A DNA stretch of 64,000 bases from Pacificitalea manganoxidans (GTDB lineage: Bacteria; Pseudomonadota; Alphaproteobacteria; Rhodobacterales; Rhodobacteraceae), in contig NZ_CP021404.1 of assembly GCF_002504165.1 (NCBI RefSeq), forward strand, positions 1,054,001 through 1,118,000, written 5' to 3'. Of the stretch, positions 55,447-63,742 are shown one piece after another. Position 1 is the first letter of the stretch; each line of letters begins with the position of its first letter. The position numbers and the translations under genes were made by a program. The notes under the pieces are model-generated. The model ran no database searches, was not told where the DNA came from, and was given only the letters and a program-made list of their open reading frames with translations.

Positions 55447-55619
55447 ACACCCGCTCTCGAACAAGGCCACAGGCCGCGAGAGCGAGCGCCTGCCCGTCCC
55501 CCCGGGCTGGCGCTTTGCCATCTTACGCTGACCTCGGAGCGAAGAGGGGAGTGGCTCGGATAAAGCGCACTCGCTTATCCGTAGCAGCGCCACCCTACGG
55601 GCAGGCTCCTGTTGCGCTT
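55447..55619. repeat. Intergenic palindromic repeat, copy B
   Basis: CTCT-type stem CGCTCTCG/CGAGAGCG (55452-55459, 55477-55484), the CGCCTGCCCG/CGGGCTGGCG inverted repeat, a diverged ATAAAG box and the right end CACGGGCAGGCT-like sequence. First of a tandem of three between the metal-sensor and RTX/Hint genes. Confidence 0.85.
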
Positions 55620-55655
55620 CGCTTACCGATCCTGAGACAGCCTCTGAACTCAGCG

Positions 55656-55825
55656 CACCCGCTCTCGGACAAGGCCGAAGGCCGCGAGAGCGAGCGCCTG
55701 CCCGCCCCCCGGGCTGGCGCTTTGCCACCTCGCGCTTACCCCTGATCGGGGAGAGGTGGGTGTCACCATAAAACGCGGCGCTCAACCGGAGCAGCGCCAT
55801 CCCACAGGCAGGCTACTGTTGTGCT
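55656..55825. repeat. Intergenic palindromic repeat, copy C
   Basis: CTCT-type copy beginning 209 bp after copy B, with CCATAAAA box and the right end CCCACAGGCAGGCTACTG. The linker before it (CCTCTGAACTCAGC) matches the linkers of the 60-kb cluster. Confidence 0.85.
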
Positions 55826-55857
55826 CAGCCATCGAACGCCAGCCCCGCCGAACGTCG

Positions 55858-56025
55858 CACCCCCGCCCGCGAACAAGCGAAGCGCGCGGGCGAGCACCTG
55901 CCCGTCCCGCCGGGCTGGCGCTTGGCCACCCCTCGCTGATGTCGGAATGGGAAGAAACACGGCACTATAAAGCACACCCGCTCAGCCGCAGCAGCGCCAT
56001 CCCACGGGCAGGCTCCCGTTGCGCT
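55858..56025. repeat. Intergenic palindromic repeat, copy D
   Basis: CCCG-type copy with stem CGCCCGCG/CGCGGGCG (55864-55871, 55885-55892), beginning 202 bp after copy C. It ends in CCCACGGGCAGGCT and is followed by the gene 3' end of the RTX/Hint protein. Confidence 0.85.
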
Positions 56026-56109
56026 AAGGGCGACTGTTTCCCGCGATGCGCGGACCTTTCGCCAAACCGACTTGCCACCGGGCGGTGTCGCCCATCGCAC
56101 GCAGTCCGC

Positions 56110-57996
56110 TCACGCCACCAAGGCGGCTTCCCATTTGGTGAGGATCGGGCGGGCGCTGGGGATGCCGCCACGGGTCGGGGCGGCGGCAAGTTCGGGGAAC
56201 AACTGCACCAACTCCCGCCGGGCATCCTGCGCGAAAGCGCCGAGCGCGGGGGCGGTGGGCAGGAGGCTCTCGGTCCACAGCCCCTCTGTTTCGACCACCT
56301 CGTGATCGTCGAACATCAGGTGGACATAGGTGATGCCCTCGGGCGCATCGACGCGCTCCACGCCTTGGGCGCGCAGCAGGTGACAGGCGGGGGCCAGCGC
56401 CTCTTCGTGGCCGGAGGCGAGCAGCGTCGCCGCGCCGGTGGTCAGGATGCGGTGTTGCGGGCTGACGCGAATGTCGCGCGCGGGCAGGCCAGGGCCAAAG
56501 CTGTGCGCGCGGATCAGAACGGGGCGGAAATTCGGCGCGGCATGCAGATCCGCCGCGCTCAGCCGCCGCCGCCCGATCCATGCCAAGGGGCGCAGCCCGT
56601 GATCGCGGGTCACGATCAGATCGCCGCGCTCCAGCGTTTCGACGGCGCGCAGACCGCGCGGGGTCATTACCCGCGTGCCTGCACTGAAGCAAGGCACCAG
56701 CGTGTTTTCATGGGTCAGCAGCGCCCGGTCGCCCACGCCTTTGAACGTGACCGAAGAGCCATCGGGCAGGCGCACGACCGCATTGCCATCGACGATGGTC
56801 GTGGCTTCCCGCAGGTCGCTGGCATGCTCGAAAAAGCCGCTGAGATCCGCGATATCCAGATCGGTGTCGAAATCGGTGATGATGTCAGAGGTGTATTTGT
56901 CACCGCCGAAGCTGCCGCCTTCGACGAAATCCGCGCCGGTGCCGGTGGTGATACTGTCCGAGCCGGTGCCAGCGCTGATCCGGTCATCGCCCGCACCGCC
57001 ATCGATGGTGTCATCGCCGGTCCCGCCTGAAATCGTGTCGTCGCCTGCCCCGCCGCGCAGGGTGTCGTTGCCCGACCCGCCATCGATCGTATCATTGCCG
57101 TCGCCGCCGTCGATCACGTCATGACCGGAGCCGCCGGAAATCGTGTCGTCGCCGCTGCCGCCATCAATGGTGTCGTTGCCGCGCCCGCCGGTGATGGTGT
57201 CGCGCCCGCCATCGCCGTGGATCGTATCGTCGCCGTCGCCGCCATCGATCACGTCGTCGCCTTCGACGCCCTGTGCGCTCATCCCGTTATAGCTGTCAGG
57301 CGGGGTGCCGATCATGCCGGTATCGTTGATCAGCATGGTGTTGCCGCCGGTGTCGGGGCCGTTCACGCCGATGTCGAGCACCTCTTCGCCCTGGTTCTCC
57401 CAGTGGCGCACCACGATCGTGTAGCTTTGCCCGGAGGCCAGATCCACCTCGCCATACCGGGTCGCGGCGGACTGGTGGTAGTCGTTGTTCATATAGGGCT
57501 GGTCGGTCGAGGTCAGCCGCCCTTGGGAATCGTAATTGTCCCATAGCACCGGGTTACCGGCGGAATCGTAGATCTCGATGGTGGAGCCGTCATCGGAGCG
57601 GCTGCCGAAGAAGTAGCTGCCGCCTTCGGTGACGTTCAGCGTGCTGACATAGATGGTGCCGAAATCTTCGGGGCTGCCGCTGCTGCCGGTCTCGGCGTTA
57701 TAAAGCGTGCCGGGCGCGAAATCGTCGACATAGCCGGAGCCGACCATCTCGCCCTTTTCGATATCGAACGCCTGCCCATGGGCGGAACTGAAATCGTAGG
57801 TGAATTGATAATAGGCCCACTGACCGGCCTGCGCGGCGTCCCCGGTGATGGTGTCATTGCCGCTGCCGCCGGAAATGGTGTCCGAGCCGCCGCCGCCCGA
57901 GATGTGATCATCGCCGTTGCTGCTGTCGCTGGCATTGGTGCCGCGATATGTGTCGTCGCCGGTTGTGGCGGGAGTGTGGCTGTCGTTATCTGCCAT
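56110..57996 (-). CDS. RTX-repeat exoprotein with PA14-like and C-terminal Hint domain
   Basis: The 628-residue protein has an acidic Ser/Asp-rich start and an initial short RTX block (about 30-55). A PA14-like module follows (about 60-215; GGSYFFGSRSDDGSTIEIYD). A long array of glycine/aspartate-rich RTX nonapeptides (GGxGxDxI, about 240-370) binds calcium after export, and a Hint domain starts at about Cys435 (LVPCFSAGTRVMTPRG) and runs to about 585. RTX proteins are exported by type I secretion and the Hint fold may self-cleave. No secretion genes lie nearby. Function unknown; PA14 suggests carbohydrate or surface binding. Confidence 0.85.
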   Translation of the reverse strand: MADNDSHTPATTGDDTYRGTNASDSSNGDDHISGGGGSDTISGGSGNDTITGDAAQAGQWAYYQFTYDFSSAHGQAFDIEKGEMVGSGYVDDFAPGTLYNAETGSSGSPEDFGTIYVSTLNVTEGGSYFFGSRSDDGSTIEIYDSAGNPVLWDNYDSQGRLTSTDQPYMNNDYHQSAATRYGEVDLASGQSYTIVVRHWENQGEEVLDIGVNGPDTGGNTMLINDTGMIGTPPDSYNGMSAQGVEGDDVIDGGDGDDTIHGDGGRDTITGGRGNDTIDGGSGDDTISGGSGHDVIDGGDGNDTIDGGSGNDTLRGGAGDDTISGGTGDDTIDGGAGDDRISAGTGSDSITTGTGADFVEGGSFGGDKYTSDIITDFDTDLDIADLSGFFEHASDLREATTIVDGNAVVRLPDGSSVTFKGVGDRALLTHENTLVPCFSAGTRVMTPRGLRAVETLERGDLIVTRDHGLRPLAWIGRRRLSAADLHAAPNFRPVLIRAHSFGPGLPARDIRVSPQHRILTTGAATLLASGHEEALAPACHLLRAQGVERVDAPEGITYVHLMFDDHEVVETEGLWTESLLPTAPALGAFAQDARRELVQLFPELAAAPTRGGIPSARPILTKWEAALVA

Positions 57997-58048
57997 GTCT
58001 GCCCCTGTCGGATCTGCGCGTGCCTATCCGACAGGGAATATCGAGAGG

Positions 58049-59884
58049 TTAAGACTTTTCCATGGCCTCGAGTTGGTCAATGAAAGATGAAATCATCCCC
58101 AAACCCTTGTCCCAGAAGGCAGGATCGCTGGCATCGAGCCCGAAGGGCGCCAGCAGTTCCTTGTGGTGCTTCGACCCGCCTGCCTTGAGCATGTCGAAGT
58201 ATTTCTCCTGAAAATCAGGCTCGCCCTGCTCGTAGACGGCATAAAGCGCGTTCACCAACCCGTCGCCGAACGCATAGGCATAGACGTAGAACGGCGAGTG
58301 GACGAAATGAGGCACATAGGACCAGAACGTCTCATAGCCTTCCATGAAGGTGAACGCCGGCCCGAGGCTTTCGGCCTGCACGCTCATCCACAGCGCGTTG
58401 ATGTCCTCGACCGTCAATTCGCCGCCGCGTCGGGCCTCGTGCAGCTTGCACTCGAAATCGTAGAACGCGATCTGCCGCACGACGGTGTTGATCATGTCCT
58501 CGACCTTACCGGCCAGCAGCACCTTACGCTCCGCATCCGAGGGGGCGTTCGCCAGCAATTTGCGGAAGGTCAGCATCTCGCCAAAGACCGACGCGGTTTC
58601 CGCCAGCGTGAGCGGCGTGGCCGACAGCAATTCGCCCTGACCGGCGGCCAGAACCTGATGCACGCCGTGGCCCAGCTCATGGGCCAGCGTCATCACATCG
58701 CGCGGTTTGCCCAGATAGTTCAGCATCACATAAGGATGCACGTCGGACACGGTCGGATGCGCGAAAGCGCCCGGTGCCTTGCCCGGCTTCACGCCCGCAT
58801 CGATCCACCCCTTGGTAAAGAACGGCTCCGCGATTTCGGCCATGCGCGGCGAGAAATCGGCATAGGCGTCCATCACCGTCTTTTCGGCCTGATCCCAGCC
58901 GACGGTGCGGGTGGTTTCCATCGGCAGCGGCGCGTTGCGGTCCCAGACCTGTAGCGTGTCGAGCCCCAGCCATTTGCGCTTCAGCTCATAGTAGCGATGC
59001 GACAGTTTCGGATAGGCGTTGACCACGGCGTTGCGCAGCGCCTCGACAACCTCCGGCTCGACATGGTTGGCAAGGTGACGGCCCGTCTGCGGGCTCGGCA
59101 TGCCGCGCCAGCGATCTTCGATCTCCTTCTCCTTGGTCAGCGTGTTGTGCACGCGGGCAAAGAGTTTGATGTTGTCGCCCAGCACCCGCGCGATTTCGCG
59201 GGCGGCGGCCTCGCGGGTGGCGCGGTCCTGCTCGGTGAGCAGGGTGGTGGTCGCTTCGAGGTTCAGCTCCTCGCCATTCACATGGAAAGTCAGCCCGGCG
59301 ACCGTCTCATCAAACAGCCGGTTCCACGCCGCCGCACCGATGGTGGATTGATCGTGGAGGAACTTCTCCAGCTCGTCGGACAGCTGATAGGGGCGCATGG
59401 CCCGCATCCGCTCAAAGATCGGGCGGTAGCGGCTCAACTCCGCGCTTTCATCGAACAGCGCATCGAGCGTCGCATCGGGGATACGGTTCAGTTCCAGCGT
59501 AAAGAACACCAGCGGCGTGGTGTAATTGGTGATCGCCTCCTGACAATCGCCCAAGAATTTCGCGCGCTCGCCATCCATCGTGTTCTGGTAATAGCGCAGA
59601 CCGGCATAGGACATGATCCGCCCGGCCACGATGTCGATCTTCTCATAGCGCAGGACGCAGTCCAGCATGCCGCGCGCATCGAGCCCGGCCAGCTGACCTT
59701 CGTAATCGCGGGCGAAATCGGTGCAGGCGGCTTCGAGCCAGTCCAGATCGCGCTTCAGCTCCGCCGCATCGGGCGCGGGGTAGAGATCGCTAAGATCCCA
59801 TTCGGGCAAATCGCCGAACGCCCCGCTGCCTCCGCCGGTGGTGGCCGTGGCGTCAAACTGCGGGGTGGGCAGGGGCAGGGTCAT
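58049..59884 (-). CDS. pepF: Oligoendopeptidase F, M3 family
   Basis: PepF cleaves oligopeptides in the cytoplasm. The 611-residue protein has the M3 helical N-terminal half and the zinc motif HELGHGVHQ (about 405-413, HExxH) with the distal Glu in SVFGEMLTF. ATG 59884 is preceded by GGAGAGC and excludes the Arg-rich in-frame extension to 60142, which lies within the intergenic repeats. It is on the minus strand, and its upstream region begins with repeat copies E-H. Confidence 0.92.
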   Translation of the reverse strand: MTLPLPTPQFDATATTGGGSGAFGDLPEWDLSDLYPAPDAAELKRDLDWLEAACTDFARDYEGQLAGLDARGMLDCVLRYEKIDIVAGRIMSYAGLRYYQNTMDGERAKFLGDCQEAITNYTTPLVFFTLELNRIPDATLDALFDESAELSRYRPIFERMRAMRPYQLSDELEKFLHDQSTIGAAAWNRLFDETVAGLTFHVNGEELNLEATTTLLTEQDRATREAAAREIARVLGDNIKLFARVHNTLTKEKEIEDRWRGMPSPQTGRHLANHVEPEVVEALRNAVVNAYPKLSHRYYELKRKWLGLDTLQVWDRNAPLPMETTRTVGWDQAEKTVMDAYADFSPRMAEIAEPFFTKGWIDAGVKPGKAPGAFAHPTVSDVHPYVMLNYLGKPRDVMTLAHELGHGVHQVLAAGQGELLSATPLTLAETASVFGEMLTFRKLLANAPSDAERKVLLAGKVEDMINTVVRQIAFYDFECKLHEARRGGELTVEDINALWMSVQAESLGPAFTFMEGYETFWSYVPHFVHSPFYVYAYAFGDGLVNALYAVYEQGEPDFQEKYFDMLKAGGSKHHKELLAPFGLDASDPAFWDKGLGMISSFIDQLEAMEKS

Positions 59885-60069
59885 AAAGCTCTCCGTTATT
59901 CGTTTCCCCAGATGTAGGGCCGGCAGGGGCCAAGCTGCAACCCGCGCGGCCTGTTTGACGCAAGGAGAGGTGCCGTTTGCGCCGAGATAGGCGCGACGTG
60001 GGGGGGGGGTGTGGGGATCGGGACTGCACCGCCGCCGATCGGGGCGGGGCGGCACGCATCGTGCTAAGC

Positions 60070-60238
60070 GCTCCCGCCCGCGAGCAAGGCAAAGCCGCGC
60101 GGGCGAGCGCCTGCCCGTCCCGTCGGGCTGGCGCTTTGCCACCCCGCGCTGACCTCAGAGCGGGGTGGTATGTGGCACCATAAAACGCGCCGTCCAACCG
60201 TAGCAGCGCCATCCCACGGGCAGGCTGCCGTTGCACTT
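60070..60238. repeat. Intergenic palindromic repeat, copy E
   Basis: CCCG-type stem (60075-60082 with 60098-60105), the CGCCTGCCCG/CGGGCTGGCG hairpin, CCATAAAA box, and right end CCCACGGGCAGGCTGCCG. A 35-base linker including CCTCTGAATTCAGC leads to copy F. Confidence 0.85.
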
Positions 60239-60271
60239 GGATTAGCGATGCCTCGTAGCCTCTGAATTCAG

Positions 60272-60440
60272 CACCCTCGCCCGCGAGCAAGGCGAAGCCG
60301 CGCGGGCGAGCGCCTGCCCGCCCCCCGGGCTGGCGCTTTGCCATCTCACGCTAACCTCGGAACGGGGAGGGACTTGGCACCATAAAGCACGTCGATCACC
60401 CGCAGCAGCGCCACCCCACGGGCAGGCTGCCGTTGCACTT
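60272..60440. repeat. Intergenic palindromic repeat, copy F
   Basis: CCCG-type copy, 202 bp after copy E, with CCATAAAG box and right end CCCCACGGGCAGGCTGCC. Its linker to copy G is nearly identical to the E-F linker. Confidence 0.85.
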
Positions 60441-60472
60441 GGATTAGCTATGCCTCGTAGCCTCTGAATTCA

Positions 60473-60642
60473 GCGCCCTCGCCCGCGAGCAAGGCGAAGC
60501 CGCGCGGGCGAGCGCCTGCCCGTCCCCACGGGCTGGCGCTTTGTCATCTCGCGCAGACCTCAGAGCGGGGAGGGACTTGGCACCATAAAGCACGCCGCTC
60601 ACCCGCAGCAGCGCCACCCCACGGGCAGGCTGCCGTTGCACT
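60473..60642. repeat. Intergenic palindromic repeat, copy G
   Basis: CCCG-type copy, 201 bp after copy F, with all blocks present; the loop of the second hairpin is TCCCCA. It is very close to copy F in sequence. Confidence 0.85.
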
Positions 60643-60676
60643 TGGATTAGCGATGCCTCGTAGCCTCTGAATTCAG

Positions 60677-60848
60677 CACCCCCGCCCGCGAACAAGGCCG
60701 AAGGCCGCGCGGGCGAGCGCCTGCCCGCCCCCCGGGCTGGCGCTTTGCCATCTCACGCTGACCTCTGAGCGGGGAGGCGAGTTGCGCCATAAAGCGCACC
60801 CGCTTAACCCCAGCACCGCCACCCCACGGGCTGGCTACCGTTGTGTCT
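60677..60848. repeat. Intergenic palindromic repeat, copy H
   Basis: CCCG-type copy, 204 bp after copy G, with a slightly diverged right end (CCCCACGGGCTGGCTACC). It ends 82 bp before the stop of the TonB-like gene on the minus strand. Confidence 0.85.
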
Positions 60849-60930
60849 GTGCCGCCCCCCGCCGACCGCCGGAACGGGCGCGCCTGGCGTAGTCCCGTCA
60901 TGCAGACCCGCCACCGCCCCCCGTGCCCCG

Positions 60931-62706
60931 TCACTCCACCGAAAACGCGACCATCGCCATGTCGGGGGTCAGGCCGCGGGTGGTGAGTTCCTCGCGCAGC
61001 GTGGCGAAGAACGGCGCGGCCTCCTGTCCGCTGGCGCGGCGCACGGTGTCCAGCGGGACGGGGCTCGCGATGGCGAGCAACAGTTGCTGCGTCACGATCG
61101 GTCCGCCCTGAAACGTCATCGGGATCGCGAACTGTCCGGCCCCCCGCCTGAATTGCAAAAACCCGTCGAGCGTCTGGACCAAGCCTTCGTCATCGATGAG
61201 CACGAGGTGCAAAACCTGCCCACTGGTGTTGTGGATCCGGGCCGACAGCGTCGCGCCGCTGGCGATCACCCGCACGGGCAGATCGAAATAAAGACCAAAG
61301 GCGGGATAGCGAGCGGCATCGCGCAGAAAATCGAGCGCGGCGCATTGGGGGGGGCTGATGGGTTTGAGATAGGTGCCGGGCAGGGTCGCGGCGGAGAGAC
61401 CGGTCGCGGCCTCCATCCCGGCGCGAAAGCCATCGAGCCGCGCGGCGCTTTCGCCAAAGGCATCGAGCGTCAGTGCGCCGGTTTCCTGCCCCAGCGCGGG
61501 CAGCGCGGCAAAACACGGGCCGGTGTCCTGCGTGGCGAGGTAGTCAAGGATCGCGCGGTAGCCGTCCCGCTCGGCCGGGGTGATGTCCGTCTCGGGGGCA
61601 GGCGCGTCGGTCGGCGGCGCATCGGGTGCGGGCGCGGTGCTTGGGGCCGGACCGGGCGTCGGGACAGGCTGCATAGCGGGCGTCTGCTGCGGGGCGGGGG
61701 CGAGGGCGGCGAGCCGCTTGGGGCTTGTGTCGCTGGGGGCCGGGCGCGCGGGGCTGATTTGTGCCGGGGCCGGGCGCGCGGGGATCGGGTCAGGGCGCGG
61801 CGACAGGCTGGTGACGGCCGCTTGCGGCGCGATCCGCAGCGGGGCGGCAGCGGCGGGGGATGGCGTCTGAATTGCGGGAAGCGTCGAAATCTGCGGTGCC
61901 CGAACTGCGCTCGCGCTTGAGACAGACGCGGCAGGCGCGGTGGCGCTGGGCGTGGTCGTGGGCGTGGGCGTGGGGGCAGGGGTGGCCTGCGCCGGCTGCC
62001 CGGTGACCGGCTGGCCCGAGATCCGAAGCGCCCCTTCAGCGGGCGTGGCAGGGGTGACCGCGCTGGAGAGGGTGGGCGCGCTGGCCTCCGCAGCAAAGAC
62101 CGGATCAACAGCCGCCTGCGCAGACACGCGCGGGGTGGCTGTCGCTGTGCGCGCGTCGACGGGCGCGGGGGCAGCGGAGCGCTCGGCAGGGGCGGCGGAA
62201 ATGGGATCAGGCGCCTCCGTCGCTGACAGTTGCGGCAGGGCGCTTGCGGTCGTGGGGAGGGCTGTGGCGGCTGGAAGGACACGCGGCGCGGAGGTGGTGG
62301 CAACGGTAACCGAAGCGGCAGCAGACGTGGCCGCGAGGGCAGGGTGGTCAGCGGGCGCTGCGGGAAGAGCGGCTTCGGCGGTGACCACCTCCGCGGGCGT
62401 CAGGGCGGCGGGACTGGCGGCGGGGCTGGCCGGGGAACTGGCGGCAGGACTGGCGGCGGGGGCCACCGCGACCGGGGCGTCGGCGGCAGGCTCGGCGCTC
62501 AGAATTGCGGGCGCGGCGCGGGGGGTGCTTGTCGCCATGCGGATCTCTTCGACACTGACGCGGGTCTCGACGGGCGGCGGCGGAGCGCTGGGCGTCAACC
62601 GAAGCGCAAGCGCCAGCCCCGCCGCATGCACCGTGAGCGCGATCACGATAGAGGCAAGCCACAGCCCCCGGTCGCGGGGCGGCACCTGTGCCAGTGCCGC
62701 CGTCAC
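60931..62706 (-). CDS. TonB-like transmembrane protein with Pro/Ala-rich linker and C-terminal sensor-like domain
   Basis: The 591-residue protein has a short cytoplasmic start, one membrane helix (about 14-37) and a very long Ala/Pro/Thr/Ser low-complexity region (about 40-390). This is the architecture of TonB-type energy transducers. The C-terminal domain (about 395-591) is not a TonB domain. It contains YFDLPVRVIASGATLSAR, LHLVLIDDEGLVQTLDGF and AIPMTFQGGPIVTQQLLLAIAS, which resemble DUF4384, a sensor-like domain of envelope signalling proteins. It is the last gene of an ExbB-ExbD-ExbD operon, overlapping the upstream gene by four bases. Confidence 0.72.
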   Translation of the reverse strand: MTAALAQVPPRDRGLWLASIVIALTVHAAGLALALRLTPSAPPPPVETRVSVEEIRMATSTPRAAPAILSAEPAADAPVAVAPAASPAASSPASPAASPAALTPAEVVTAEAALPAAPADHPALAATSAAASVTVATTSAPRVLPAATALPTTASALPQLSATEAPDPISAAPAERSAAPAPVDARTATATPRVSAQAAVDPVFAAEASAPTLSSAVTPATPAEGALRISGQPVTGQPAQATPAPTPTPTTTPSATAPAASVSSASAVRAPQISTLPAIQTPSPAAAAPLRIAPQAAVTSLSPRPDPIPARPAPAQISPARPAPSDTSPKRLAALAPAPQQTPAMQPVPTPGPAPSTAPAPDAPPTDAPAPETDITPAERDGYRAILDYLATQDTGPCFAALPALGQETGALTLDAFGESAARLDGFRAGMEAATGLSAATLPGTYLKPISPPQCAALDFLRDAARYPAFGLYFDLPVRVIASGATLSARIHNTSGQVLHLVLIDDEGLVQTLDGFLQFRRGAGQFAIPMTFQGGPIVTQQLLLAIASPVPLDTVRRASGQEAAPFFATLREELTTRGLTPDMAMVAFSVE

Positions 62707-63125
62707 AGGGGGCCTGCCCCGTCTAGGGATGCGCGCAGGGTGACGAGGGTGATCGCCAACCCCGCAGGGCGCAGCGCCTCCACCGTCGCCAGCAGATCCT
62801 CGGCGGGCAGATCACGCGGGGCGAGCAGATGCACGGTCGGCAGAGCCTCGCGCGTTTCGGTCAGCCGGGCGAGGGCGGTGGCGCGATCCACCTCGGCCCC
62901 GTCGAGCAGCCACCCCCCGCCGGGGGTCAGCACCAGCAGCGGGCGCGGCAGACGTTCAAGCGGCAGATCCTGCGTCACGGCGGGGTCGATGGCCAGTTCA
63001 TCGGTTTCGACAATGGTGCCCACGACCAGAAAGAAAAGCACCAGCAGCAGGACGATATTCACCTGCGCCAGCCCAAAGTCATGGCGCGGCGCTGCGGCGG
63101 GCGGGGCAAGCCGGGCGCGGATCAT
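62703..63125 (-). CDS. ExbD/TolR-family protein with Asp-to-Asn substitution
   Basis: The 140-residue protein has the ExbD layout: short cytoplasmic N-terminus, one membrane helix (about 19-40, QVNIVLLLVLFFLVV) and a periplasmic domain with VHLLAPRDLPAEDLL. The helix position that carries the conserved proton-accepting Asp in ExbD/TolR (for example PLADVMF in the neighbouring gene) is Asn23 here. It overlaps both neighbours by four bases (ATGA junctions). Without the Asp this copy may be structural or regulatory. Confidence 0.78.
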   Translation of the reverse strand: MIRARLAPPAAAPRHDFGLAQVNIVLLLVLFFLVVGTIVETDELAIDPAVTQDLPLERLPRPLLVLTPGGGWLLDGAEVDRATALARLTETREALPTVHLLAPRDLPAEDLLATVEALRPAGLAITLVTLRASLDGAGPL

Positions 63126-63739
63126 GGGCGGATCTCGGATGCGGGGGGCGCGGCCAGCCCCCCGGCCATGCCACGCCCCGGACGCGGGATCAGGCGTACG
63201 CGCGGCACCTGCGCCAGACGGGCTTCCTCCAGCACGGTGGCCAGATCCTGTGTGCGGGCGTCGGGCGCGGCAAAGATCATGATCTCCTCGATCCCGTCGC
63301 TGACATGCCGGGCCAGCAGATCGGGCAGGGTCGCGATGGGATGGGACGTGGCGCCTTCGCGGATGCGGCCCGCGGCGACGTGCCAGATCAGACCCCGCGC
63401 GGGGGCGGGCGTGGCCGAGGGCGCCTCATCGCGCGCAGGCGGGGCGCCCGGCGCGTCAGAGGCCGCGGCTGCGCTGAGCGGGACCAGCGCATAGGGCGCC
63501 AGCGTCGTCGACAGCATGAAGAAGATCAGCAATTGGAACATCACATCGGCCAAGGGCGTCAGCGCAAAGACCATCCGCCGGGGCGGGCGGGGATCTGGAA
63601 TGGCGACGGGATGGGTGTCGGTCATGGGTGCGGCGGGCCGCATGTCCAATGGGTCCGGCCGCGGCGGGGCAGGATGGGCGACCGGGCTATCGTGGCCGGG
63701 GTCCACCGTGGGGCCGGGAGGGGATGCACCGGACTGCAT
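63122..63739 (-). CDS. ExbD/TolR-family proton-channel subunit
   Basis: The 205-residue protein has a long Pro-rich cytoplasmic N-terminus and one membrane helix (about 58-80) with the canonical Asp65 in TPLADVMFQLLIFFML. A periplasmic domain with the ARHVSDGIEEIMIFAAPDARTQDLATVLE block follows. It should form the proton-driven motor with ExbB. ATG 63739 is three bases after the ExbB stop; an in-frame ATG at 63625 is possible. Confidence 0.85.
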   Translation of the reverse strand: MQSGASPPGPTVDPGHDSPVAHPAPPRPDPLDMRPAAPMTDTHPVAIPDPRPPRRMVFALTPLADVMFQLLIFFMLSTTLAPYALVPLSAAAASDAPGAPPARDEAPSATPAPARGLIWHVAAGRIREGATSHPIATLPDLLARHVSDGIEEIMIFAAPDARTQDLATVLEEARLAQVPRVRLIPRPGRGMAGGLAAPPASEIRP

Positions 63740-63742
63740 GGG

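Noticed and set aside
60444-60934. Small minus-strand frames with a recurring AKRQPGG sequence in the repeat clusters
   Set aside because: They are translations of the intergenic element in one frame; the same string appears at each copy, stems covary in DNA, and there is no ribosome site or conserved start.
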